DNA from: Brevundimonas goettingensis
Lineage (GTDB): Bacteria; Pseudomonadota; Alphaproteobacteria; Caulobacterales; Caulobacteraceae
NCBI RefSeq assembly: GCF_017487405.1
Contig: NZ_CP062222.1
Coordinates: 1,039,001 to 1,103,000, forward strand
Direction of reading: 5' to 3'
DNA: 64,000 bases
This document shows, piece after piece, positions 27,421 to 34,436 of the stretch. Every line of letters begins with the position of its first letter. The stretch's first letter is position 1. A program made the position numbers and the translations under genes. The notes beneath the pieces are model-generated. The model was not told the DNA's origin. It did not search any database and worked only from the letters and a program-made list of their open reading frames with translations.

Positions 27421-28859
27421 GACCAGCTGTAGCTGGTCTTGGTCTGGGTGTAGAACTCGATGGCCGCGAAGCCCTGTTCGCGGGCGCCATAGCTGGACGA
27501 CTTCGTGCCGCCGAAGGGGACGTGGTAGTCGACGCCCGCGGTCGGCAGATTGACCATGGTCATGCCCGCCTTCGCCCGGCGCTGGAAGTCGCGGGCGTGC
27601 TTGAGCGAGGTGGTGACGATGCCCGCCGCGAGGCCGAACTCGGTCGTGTTGGCGACGTTCAGCGCCTCCTCATAGTCCTTGACGCGGATGGTCGAGGCGA
27701 CCGGACCGAAGACCTCCTCGGTGTTGATCCGCATGGCCGGATCGGTGTCGGCGATCAGGGTCGGTTGCACGTACCAGCCCGGGTTCTCGAGGCTCAGGCG
27801 CTCGCCGCCGGTGACGATGCGGCCGCCGCCCTGACGGGCGATGTCGATGTACTTGTAGCTCGTCTCCATCTGGGCCTCGGAGACCGCCGGGCCCATCTGG
27901 GTGTTGGGATCGAGGGCGTCGCCGACGCGGAGGGCCGCGACCTTCTCGGCCAGCAGGGCGACGAACTTGTCGTGGATGGCGTCGGTGACGATCAGGCGGC
28001 TGGAGGCCGTGCAACGCTGGCCGGTGGCGTAGTAGGAGCCGTCCAGAGCGATCATGACCGCCCGCTCCAGGTCGGCGTCATCGAGGACGATCAGGGGGTT
28101 CTTGCCGCCCATCTCCAGCTGGACCCGGGCCTGACGCGCGACCGCGCCCGCCGCGACGCCCGCGCCGACGCCTTGCGAGCCCGTGAAGGAGACGCCGTCC
28201 ACGTCCGGATGGTCGACGATCGCCTGACCCACGCCGCCGCGGCCGATGACTAGGTTGAAGACGCCCTTGGGCAGGCCGGCCTCGACGAGGATGTCGGCGA
28301 GGGCGCTGGCCGTCGCGGGCGTCGGGCCGGCGGGCTTCATCACCACCGTGTTGCCGAAGGCGAGGGCAGGGGCGGCCTTCCACGCCGGGATGGCGATGGG
28401 GAAGTTCCAGGGGGTGATCAGGCCATAGACGCCGACGGCCTGACGATAGGTCTGGATCTCCACGCCCGGGCGGACGCTGTCGAGGTTCTGGCCGTGGCGG
28501 CGCAGGGCCTCGCCGGCGAAGTACTTGAGGATGCGGCCCGCGCGGACGGTCTCGCCGATGCCCTCGGGCAGGGTCTTGCCTTCCTCGCGCGACAGCAGGC
28601 GACCGAGCTGTTCGCGGCGCTCCATGACGAGCGTCCCGGCGCGGTCCAGCACATCGGCGCGGACTTCGGGGCTGGCCTCGGACCAGGACGGAAAGGCGGC
28701 CCTGGCGGCGGCCACGGCGGCGTCGACCTCGGCCTGACCGCCGTCGGGCGTCCGGGCGACGATGTCGTTGGTGTTGGACGGGTTGTGGCTCTCGCCCGGC
28801 CGGGCCGTCTCCACGCGTTCGCCGTCGATCAGGTGGGAGAGCTGGAGGGTGTCGGTCAT
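27417..28859 (-). CDS. Aldehyde dehydrogenase, probable 2-oxoglutarate semialdehyde dehydrogenase
   Basis: 480 residues, full-length NAD(P)-dependent ALDH. Motifs: PWNFPIAIPAWK around N152, the cofactor-binding FTGSQGVG region, catalytic base E249 (QLEMGGKNP) and nucleophile C283 (GQRCTASSR). The neighbour kdgD, divergent across 257 bases, makes 2-oxoglutarate semialdehyde from 5-dehydro-4-deoxyglucarate, and an ALDH beside KdgD normally oxidises that product to 2-oxoglutarate. The specific substrate is therefore inferred from context. The ATG at 28859 gives MTDTLQLSHLIDGERV, a normal start. Confidence 0.88.
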   Translation of the reverse strand: MTDTLQLSHLIDGERVETARPGESHNPSNTNDIVARTPDGGQAEVDAAVAAARAAFPSWSEASPEVRADVLDRAGTLVMERREQLGRLLSREEGKTLPEGIGETVRAGRILKYFAGEALRRHGQNLDSVRPGVEIQTYRQAVGVYGLITPWNFPIAIPAWKAAPALAFGNTVVMKPAGPTPATASALADILVEAGLPKGVFNLVIGRGGVGQAIVDHPDVDGVSFTGSQGVGAGVAAGAVARQARVQLEMGGKNPLIVLDDADLERAVMIALDGSYYATGQRCTASSRLIVTDAIHDKFVALLAEKVAALRVGDALDPNTQMGPAVSEAQMETSYKYIDIARQGGGRIVTGGERLSLENPGWYVQPTLIADTDPAMRINTEEVFGPVASTIRVKDYEEALNVANTTEFGLAAGIVTTSLKHARDFQRRAKAGMTMVNLPTAGVDYHVPFGGTKSSSYGAREQGFAAIEFYTQTKTSYSWS

Positions 28860-28986
28860 GGCGCGGGTCCCTGTCGTGTCTGGTTGATGCGCGGTGTAGT
28901 CCCGGGAGGCCCGCGCGCCGACACTGAATGGGGCATGGATCGAGAGCCCCGGCGCATCGATCCGCGCTCGCGGAGCCGCGTTCGGG

Positions 28987-29043
28987 CTTGATCAAGCCAA
29001 AACCCGCATCGGTCGATAGCCGCTTTGGCTTAGACCCGCATCG
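28987..29043. promoter_or_regulatory. Palindrome and repeats in the ALDH-kdgD divergent promoter region
   Basis: CTTGATCAAG (28987-28996) is a perfect ten-base palindrome. AAGCCAAA (28994-29001) and TTTGGCTT (29024-29031) are perfect inverted arms, and ACCCGCATCG occurs twice (29002-29011 and 29034-29043), 32 bases apart. The cluster lies midway between two divergent catabolic genes, so it is a likely operator region, perhaps for the LysR regulator encoded at 30132 or for a GntR/LacI factor elsewhere. Confidence 0.45.
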
Positions 29044-29116
29044 AAGGGCCAAGTACCGTTCTCCTCAGGGCGCGATGACAGCGCCGTGCGGCGTGGCCGC
29101 TTCAGTGAGGAACTCT

Positions 29117-30061
29117 ATGTCCAGGATGACCCCAGCGGAGATGGCCGCGACGATCGGCGGCGGCCTGCTGTCCTTCCCCGTCACCCACTTCGACACCGCC
29201 CACCAGTTCGTCGAGACCGACTACCGCGAGCACTGCGCCTGGATGCTCCAGTACGAGCTGGCCGGCCTGTTCGCCGCCGGCGGCACGGGCGAGTTCTTCT
29301 CCCTGACCCCCGAAGAGGTCGGCAAGGTGGTCAAGGCCGCGGTCGAGGAGACCGCCGGCAAGACTCCCGTCATCGCGGGCTGCGGCTATGGCACGGCCAT
29401 CGCCGTCGAGCTGGCGAAGTCGGCCGAGGCCAACGGCGCCGACGGCGTCCTGCTGCTGCCCAACTACCTCATGGTCCCCGGCCAGGAGGGCCTCGCCGCC
29501 CATGTCGAGGCGGTCTGCAAGGCGACCTCGCTGGGCGTCATCGTCTACAACCGCGACAACGCCGTGCTCCAGCCCGAGACGCTGGAGAAGCTGTGCGACC
29601 GCAACCCCAACCTCGTCGGCTTCAAGGACGGCGTGGGCGACATCGAACTGATGATGAAGGTCTATGCCCGGATGGGCGATCGCCTGACCTACGTCGGCGG
29701 CCTGCCGACGGCCGAGACCTTCGCGCCCGCCTATCTGGAGATGGGCGTCACCACCTACTCCTCGGCCATATTCAACTTCGTGCCGGACTTCGCCCTGGAC
29801 TTCTACAAGGCCGTCCGGGCCCGCGACCATGCCGCCATCATGGCTGGCCTGCGCGACTTCGTCCTGCCCTACATCGCCCTGCGCGACCAGGGTAAGGGCT
29901 ATGCGGTCTCGATCGTGAAGGCGGGCATGACCGCCATCGGCCGCACCGCCGGTCCGGTCCGTCCGCCGCTGGTCGACCTGACCCCGGCCCAGCTGGACCA
30001 GCTCAAGGCCCTGATCGCGGGCGTTCAGCCGGCCGCGCCCAGGCTGGCGGCGAACGGATAG
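29117..30061 (+). CDS. kdgD: 5-dehydro-4-deoxyglucarate dehydratase
   Basis: 314 residues, DHDPS/NAL-superfamily TIM barrel. Dehydrates and decarboxylates 5-dehydro-4-deoxy-D-glucarate to 2-oxoglutarate semialdehyde in glucarate, galactarate and oxidative uronate catabolism. The Schiff-base lysine is K170 ([10 protein letters not shown]) and the catalytic tyrosine Y144 (GVIVYNRDN); GGTGEF corresponds to the substrate-carboxylate loop. ATG 29117 follows GTGAGG by about six bases; upstream in-frame codons read through the intergenic repeats and are not coding. Divergent ALDH would take the product to 2-oxoglutarate. The dehydratase that makes the substrate is absent from the window. Confidence 0.9.
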   Translation: MSRMTPAEMAATIGGGLLSFPVTHFDTAHQFVETDYREHCAWMLQYELAGLFAAGGTGEFFSLTPEEVGKVVKAAVEETAGKTPVIAGCGYGTAIAVELAKSAEANGADGVLLLPNYLMVPGQEGLAAHVEAVCKATSLGVIVYNRDNAVLQPETLEKLCDRNPNLVGFKDGVGDIELMMKVYARMGDRLTYVGGLPTAETFAPAYLEMGVTTYSSAIFNFVPDFALDFYKAVRARDHAAIMAGLRDFVLPYIALRDQGKGYAVSIVKAGMTAIGRTAGPVRPPLVDLTPAQLDQLKALIAGVQPAAPRLAANG

Positions 30062-30106
30062 TCGCAGGCCTCTGTCCGGTGTCCGCCGGAGGGCCTAAGA
30101 CCATCA

Positions 30107-30121
30107 ACCTACGCAGTAGGT
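30107..30121. promoter_or_regulatory. Palindrome just upstream of the LysR start
   Basis: ACCTAC-gca-GTAGGT is a perfect 6+3+6 inverted repeat; a looser extension (gACCAtca...TGGTC) continues outside. It overlaps the ribosome-binding region of the LysR gene and could be an autoregulatory site or an mRNA hairpin that limits its translation. Confidence 0.35.
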
Positions 30122-30131
30122 GGTCATGAAC

Positions 30132-31025
30132 ATGTTCGAACTCAGTCAGTTGCGCTGCTTCGTCGCCGTCGCCGAGGAACTCCACTTCGGGCGGGCGGCG
30201 CAGCGTCTCAACATGACCCAGCCGCCGCTGAGCCGGCAGGTCCAGCTGCTGGAGCGCATCCTAGGCGTGGTCCTGCTGGACCGGACCAGCCGGTCTGTGC
30301 GGCTGACGCCGGCCGGGCGGTCCTTCCTGATCGAGGCCAAGCGGATCCTGCGGCTGGCCGACAGCGCGGCCCTAGCCACGCGCCGCATTGCCTCGGGCGA
30401 TGCCGGGAGGGTGGCGGTCGGCTTCACCGCCGCCTCGGGCTACAGCTTCCTGCCCAACCTCGTGGACCTGGCGCGGACGAAGCTGCCCAATGTCGACCTG
30501 ACCCTGAGGGAGCTGGTCTCGGGCGAGCAGGTCGAGGCCCTGCTGACCGGACGCATCGACCTGGGCCTCGTGCGGCCGCCCCTGACCCGGCCCGAGTTCG
30601 ACAAGGTCCGCGTCCTGACCGAGCCCTTGGTGGCGGCCCTGCCGAGCGGCGACCCACGGCTGGAGAAGGACGTCATCAGCCTGTCGGACTTCGGCGACCA
30701 GCCGATGGTCATGTATGCGCCCGAGGGCGCCGGCTACTTCCACGGCATGCTCAGCGCCATGTTCGACGAGGCCGGGGTGTCGCCCCAGTACGTCCAGCAC
30801 ATGGCCCAGATCCACTCCATCCTGGCCCTCGTCCACGCCCGGATCGGGGCGGCGGTGGTGCCGGAGGCGGCGACGAAGCTGCACTTCGAGGGGGTCGAGT
30901 TCCGGCCTCTGGAGACCTCGCCCGAGCGGCCCGTCGAGCTGTTCGTGGCCTGGCGACGCGACAACGACAACCCCAGTCTGAAGCCCCTGCTGGCCCTCAT
31001 CGAGGCGCAAGGGGAGCACCCCTAA
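30132..31025 (+). CDS. LysR-family transcriptional regulator
   Basis: 297 residues. N-terminal winged helix-turn-helix of the LysR type (MFELSQLRCFVAVAEELHFGRAAQRLNMTQPPLSRQ...LERILGVVLLDRTSR), then a two-lobed effector domain (VGFTAASGYSFLPNLV...). Starts at 30126 or 30120 are also in frame; 30132 leaves an AGGTGG site at a workable distance and matches the usual LysR N terminus. Between kdgD and an esterase gene on the same strand, so a regulator of the aldarate/uronate locus is likely. An effector such as an aldaric acid or benzoate-like acid cannot be told from sequence. Confidence 0.88.
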   Translation: MFELSQLRCFVAVAEELHFGRAAQRLNMTQPPLSRQVQLLERILGVVLLDRTSRSVRLTPAGRSFLIEAKRILRLADSAALATRRIASGDAGRVAVGFTAASGYSFLPNLVDLARTKLPNVDLTLRELVSGEQVEALLTGRIDLGLVRPPLTRPEFDKVRVLTEPLVAALPSGDPRLEKDVISLSDFGDQPMVMYAPEGAGYFHGMLSAMFDEAGVSPQYVQHMAQIHSILALVHARIGAAVVPEAATKLHFEGVEFRPLETSPERPVELFVAWRRDNDNPSLKPLLALIEAQGEHP

Positions 31026-31036
31026 GGAGCCACACC

Positions 31037-32617
31037 ATGCCCACCCGCAGGACCGTGATCGCGACCGCCGGAACCGCCGCACTGGTCGCCGGCCTGCCGG
31101 GGGCGGGGTGGGCGGAAGGGGCGGCGCCGATCGCGACGACGAAGCACGGACGGGTGCGCGGGGCGGTCGATCAGGGGATCAAGGTGTTCAAGGGCGTCCG
31201 CTACGGCGCCGACACCTCGACGCGGCGCTTCCAGCCGGCGGTGGCGCCCGAGGCCTGGACGGAGGTCAGGGACGCCCTCGAGTACGGCGCGGCCAGCCCG
31301 CAGAAGTCGGAAGAGCCCAACCAGTCCGAGGACTGCCTGTTCCTGAACGTCTGGACGCCCGAGCTTCGCGACGGCGGGAAGCGGCCGGTCATGGTCTATG
31401 TCCACGGCGGGGCCCACGCCAACGGCTCGGGGTCGAGCCCGCTGTATGACGGGGTGGCCCTGTGCAAGCGCGGCGATGTGGTGGTGGTGACCCTGAACCA
31501 TCGCTTGAACGTGTTTGGATACAATGGGTTAGGCCAGCTTCTGTCGCCGCATGGCGGGGGCGCCTATGGGGCCTCGGGCAGCGTCGGCAACCTCGACCTG
31601 CTGCTGGCCCTGCGCTGGGTGCGGGACAATATCGCCGAGTTCGGCGGCGACCCCGGCAATGTCATGGTCTTCGGCCAGTCGGGCGGCGGGGCCAAGCTGG
31701 TGACCCTGATGGCCATGCCCTCGGCGGCGGGCCTCTATCACAAGGTCATCACCATGAGTGGCCAGCATGTGACCGCCATGGGGCCCCAGCACGCGGCGCT
31801 GCGAATGCGGGTCTTCCTCGACCGTCTGGGCCTGACGCCGGAGCGTGCCGGGGAACTGGCCGCCGTGCCGACGGCGAAGCTGGTCGAGGCCCTGTCGATG
31901 GACGACCCGATCGAGAAGGGCGGCATCACCTTCTGGTCGGTGATGGACCACGACACCCTGCCGCGGCATCCCTTCGTGCCCGACGCCCCGGCCGAGAGCG
32001 CCCACATCCCGATGATCATCGGCAATACCCACGACGAGGCGCGGGCCTTCACGGCGGGCGATGCGCGGAATTTCTCGCTGACCTGGGACACGGTGGCGGC
32101 CAAGCTGGCGCCCGAGTTCGTGGTCGATCTGAACGCCCAGTATGTGGTCGACTGGTATCGCCGCCAGTTCCCGCAGATGTCGCCGGTCGATGTCTTCTTC
32201 GCCGCCGCGACCTGCGGCCGATCGCGGCCAGGGCATCTGATCCAGGCGCAGGAGCGGGCGCGGCTGGGGGATAAAACCTGGATGTACCAGCTGGACTTTG
32301 GCTCGCCGGTGGATCCGAAACTGGGCGCCTACCACTCGTTCGACATCGCCCTGGCCTTCGACAACTGTCACCAGCCGACCTCGAAGACGGGGACGGGACC
32401 GGAGGCGCGGGCGGTGGCCGCGAAGATGAGCGAGACCTTCATCGCCTTCGCCCGGACCGGAAATCCGAACAGCGCGGCCATCCCGGAGTGGAAGCCCTAC
32501 GACCTGCAGACGCGGCCGACGATGGTGTTCGACGTCGAAACGCGGTCGGTCGACGACCCCCGGGCGGAGGAGCGCAAACTGTTCCAGGTCGCGCCCTTCC
32601 TGAAGCAGGGCACCTGA
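31037..32617 (+). CDS. Exported type-B carboxylesterase
   Basis: 526 residues. A twin-arginine-like signal (MPTRRTVIATAGTAALVAGLPGAGWA) exports it. Type-B carboxylesterase core: EDCLFLNVWTP, the oxyanion segment VMVYVHGGAHANGSG, and nucleophile S215 in FGQSGGGAK (family usual GESAGG). Candidates for Glu and His follow in NTHDEARAF and GAYHSFDIALAF. It begins 11 bases after the LysR stop, so is probably co-transcribed. In this locus an esterase could remove methyl, acetyl or aryl groups from uronate-containing polysaccharides; that is inference. Confidence 0.85.
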   Translation: MPTRRTVIATAGTAALVAGLPGAGWAEGAAPIATTKHGRVRGAVDQGIKVFKGVRYGADTSTRRFQPAVAPEAWTEVRDALEYGAASPQKSEEPNQSEDCLFLNVWTPELRDGGKRPVMVYVHGGAHANGSGSSPLYDGVALCKRGDVVVVTLNHRLNVFGYNGLGQLLSPHGGGAYGASGSVGNLDLLLALRWVRDNIAEFGGDPGNVMVFGQSGGGAKLVTLMAMPSAAGLYHKVITMSGQHVTAMGPQHAALRMRVFLDRLGLTPERAGELAAVPTAKLVEALSMDDPIEKGGITFWSVMDHDTLPRHPFVPDAPAESAHIPMIIGNTHDEARAFTAGDARNFSLTWDTVAAKLAPEFVVDLNAQYVVDWYRRQFPQMSPVDVFFAAATCGRSRPGHLIQAQERARLGDKTWMYQLDFGSPVDPKLGAYHSFDIALAFDNCHQPTSKTGTGPEARAVAAKMSETFIAFARTGNPNSAAIPEWKPYDLQTRPTMVFDVETRSVDDPRAEERKLFQVAPFLKQGT

Positions 32618-32620
32618 GGC

Positions 32621-32743
32621 TTTTGCACGCGAAAAAAGGCGAGTGCAAAAAGTGCAATTCTGAAGGTCGGGTGGGAGGTTCGGCTTTCAAGAGACTGAAA
32701 TTGAAGCGCTGAGGCTGAGCATCGGCTTTGCACTCGGAGTGCA
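32621..32743. repeat. Cluster of TGCA-type inverted repeats after the esterase gene
   Basis: TTTTGCAC (32621-32628) and GTGCAAAA (32643-32650) form perfect arms directly after the esterase stop, followed by another AGTGCAA. About 80 bases on, TGCACTC-G-GAGTGCA (32729-32743) is a 15-base perfect palindrome, with a further GTGCAAG behind it. The region has lower GC than its surroundings and no gene. It could act as terminator-like structure or as a multi-site operator. No gene is seen in 32618-33044 apart from this cluster and the repeat that follows. Confidence 0.5.
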
Positions 32744-32888
32744 CGGCAGGTGCAAGCGTGGCGCGGATGTCAAAGACCGGAGGCGGGGATTATAGACCGC
32801 GTTCGGGGCGTGCTGAGCCGAATGGGGCGGCTGCCGAAAAGAGCGCGGCGGATCAGGGTGTTGGCGTGAGAGGATATGCGCATCTGAT

Positions 32889-33039
32889 CCCTCTCCCGGC
32901 GGGAGAGGGAGGGGCCCGCGAACGGAGTGAGTGGGAGGGTGAGGGGTTGGCGCCAGCCGGTGAGCGCCAGCCCCTCACCCTTTCGGTTTGCGCATCGCTT
33001 CGCTCTGCGAACCTCAAGCCCTCTCCCGCCGGGAGAGGG
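32889..33039. repeat. Large palindromic intergenic element with CCCTCTCCC ends
   Basis: A 21-base palindrome (CCCTCTCCCG-g-CGGGAGAGGG form) stands at 32889-32909 and another at 33019-33039. Between them GTGAGGGG and CCCCTCAC, plus TGGCGC and GCGCCA, pair inward, so the whole ~150 bases can fold into one branched hairpin. This kind of non-coding MITE/REP-like unit is common between genes of GC-rich proteobacteria. It ends six bases before the stop of the SGNH hydrolase gene. Confidence 0.7.
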
Positions 33040-33044
33040 TCAGG

Positions 33045-34181
33045 CTAATTGCAGACATCCAGCGGGATCGACCCCGCCATGGCCGCATAGCCGGCGTCGG
33101 ACGGGTGCAGCCAATCGCCGCTCTGGTATTCGGCGCGCAGCTTCGTCGGTCGGGTCGGGTCGCGCAGGATGGCGTCGTAGTCGAGGCGGGCGTCGATGTC
33201 GGGCGTGGTGCGGATCCACTGGTTGACCGACTGGCGGATCGCCTCGCCGGACGCGGTGAAATAGTTGGCGTCCTCGAAGGGCGGGATGGTCGAGACGACC
33301 ACCTTCAGCCCCGCCGCATGGGCGCGGGCGATGACCTGTCGGTAGCCGGCGATGATGTCCTCGGCGGTGACGGCTTCGTGGGCGTATTCGGCGCGGGCGG
33401 GGCGGCCGATGTCGTTGATGCCCTCCAGCAGGATCAGGCATTTCGCGCCGGATACGGCCAGGGCGTCGGCGTCGAGGCGTTCGAGGGCGGAGGGACCGGA
33501 GCCCTGATGCAGCAGGCGGTTGCCGCCGATGCCGGCGTTGACCACGGCCCAGCCGGAGCCCGCCATCCGCTCGGCGAGGCGTTCGGGCCAGCCGCCGGGG
33601 CCGGAGGGCAGGGAGCCGGTGCCCTCGGTAATCGAGTCGCCGAAAGCCACGATGACGCGGGTGGGGCCAGAAGCCCGGGTGGGGGTCTCGACCTCGACGG
33701 CGGTGGCGAGGGCGCCGAGGCGCTGGCGCGGGGCGTCGGCGGGAACGGAGGCACCCGTCGTGTCGCCGTTGGTCAGGACCTGACGCAGGCGGTGGGTCGG
33801 GAGGCGGGCCTCATCCGGGTAGAAGACGCTGATCGTCAGGCGGTCCTGCGCCTGGACCGGCAGGGCGACCGGGTCGGACAGGCGCGGGGCGCCGGCGGGC
33901 AGGATCAGGCCGCTCGCGCCGTCGAAGGTGACGGGGACGGGGGCGCCGTCGCCGACGGCGACGCTGACCGCGCCGACGCGAATGGGGGCCGCGCCGTAGA
34001 TATTGGACATGCGGATGCGGAGGCGGTCGCCGGCGGCCGAGACGGTGGTGGTCTGGCTGACCGTCTGGTTCGCGACGGTCGAGGGGCCGAGGGGGCCGCG
34101 GACGTCGTTCGGATTGGGCGGGGAGGGCGGGACCACGGGGCCGGCGTTGGACGACGGGGGAAGGTCCAGGCGGCGATCCAC
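33045..34181 (-). CDS. SGNH/GDSL hydrolase, main body (N terminus frameshifted off)
   Basis: 378 codons from a GTG at 34181. Block I FGDSITEG with S183, block III Asn in NAGIGGNRLL, block IV-like GINDIG and the catalytic DxxH in GDWLHPSDAGY make an apparently intact esterase domain, preceded by a beta-rich domain (LRIRMSNIYGAAPIRVGAVSVAVGDG) seen in related exported lipases. This frame has no signal peptide, but a matching signal peptide and the conserved WIAAW opening exist in another frame just upstream, so the gene appears broken by a one-base slip near 34165-34180 beside a GGGGG run. Probably an acetyl- or methyl-esterase of the uronate locus if functional. Confidence 0.8.
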   Translation of the reverse strand: MDRRLDLPPSSNAGPVVPPSPPNPNDVRGPLGPSTVANQTVSQTTTVSAAGDRLRIRMSNIYGAAPIRVGAVSVAVGDGAPVPVTFDGASGLILPAGAPRLSDPVALPVQAQDRLTISVFYPDEARLPTHRLRQVLTNGDTTGASVPADAPRQRLGALATAVEVETPTRASGPTRVIVAFGDSITEGTGSLPSGPGGWPERLAERMAGSGWAVVNAGIGGNRLLHQGSGPSALERLDADALAVSGAKCLILLEGINDIGRPARAEYAHEAVTAEDIIAGYRQVIARAHAAGLKVVVSTIPPFEDANYFTASGEAIRQSVNQWIRTTPDIDARLDYDAILRDPTRPTKLRAEYQSGDWLHPSDAGYAAMAGSIPLDVCN

Positions 34182-34270
34182 TTAGGCGCGCTAGGGGCCT
34201 CCTGTGCGTGGGCGGTTGAGACCATTATCCCGCTGACAGCGATTACAGCCAGCATAGCGCGAACCCGCAT
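34166..34270 (-). pseudogene. Displaced N-terminus (signal peptide) of the SGNH hydrolase
   Basis: From ATG 34270 the frame reads a complete signal peptide (MRVRAMLAVIAVSGIMVSTAHA) and then QEAPSAPKWIAAW, the usual start of mature exported SGNH lipases. After WIAAW the frame turns into Arg/Pro-rich text, while the next frame continues sensibly as DLPPSSNAGPVVPPS. Joining the two would give an intact protein of about 408 residues. Either a real inactivating frameshift or a sequencing error in the five-G run at 34156-34160 explains this. Confidence 0.65.
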
Positions 34271-34281
34271 TCTCAATCTCC

Positions 34282-34407
34282 GCTCATCCCCGCGAAAGCG
34301 GGGACCCAGTTCTGTTGTGAGGCATGGCGTCCGGGATTGGGGGCGCTGGGCCACTATAAGCAGGAATAGCCCAAAGCACTGGGTCCCCGCTTTCGCGGGG
34401 AGGAGCG
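34282..34407. repeat. Second copy of the paired GAAA-hairpin repeat
   Basis: Hairpins CCCCGC-gaaa-GCGGGG (34288-34303) and CCCCGC-tttc-GCGGGG (34385-34400) face each other, with ACCCAGT and ACTGGGT as inner complementary flanks. Same family as 17837-17955. It separates the broken SGNH gene from the Tat-exported protein gene and could also act as a transcription stop for the latter. Confidence 0.75.
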
Positions 34408-34436
34408 GAAATTTGTGTCTTACGCCTGGCCTTCGA

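Noticed and set aside
33019..33039. Palindrome considered as the SGNH gene terminator
   Set aside because: It has no T-run and matches a dispersed repeat end, so it was listed as part of the repeat.
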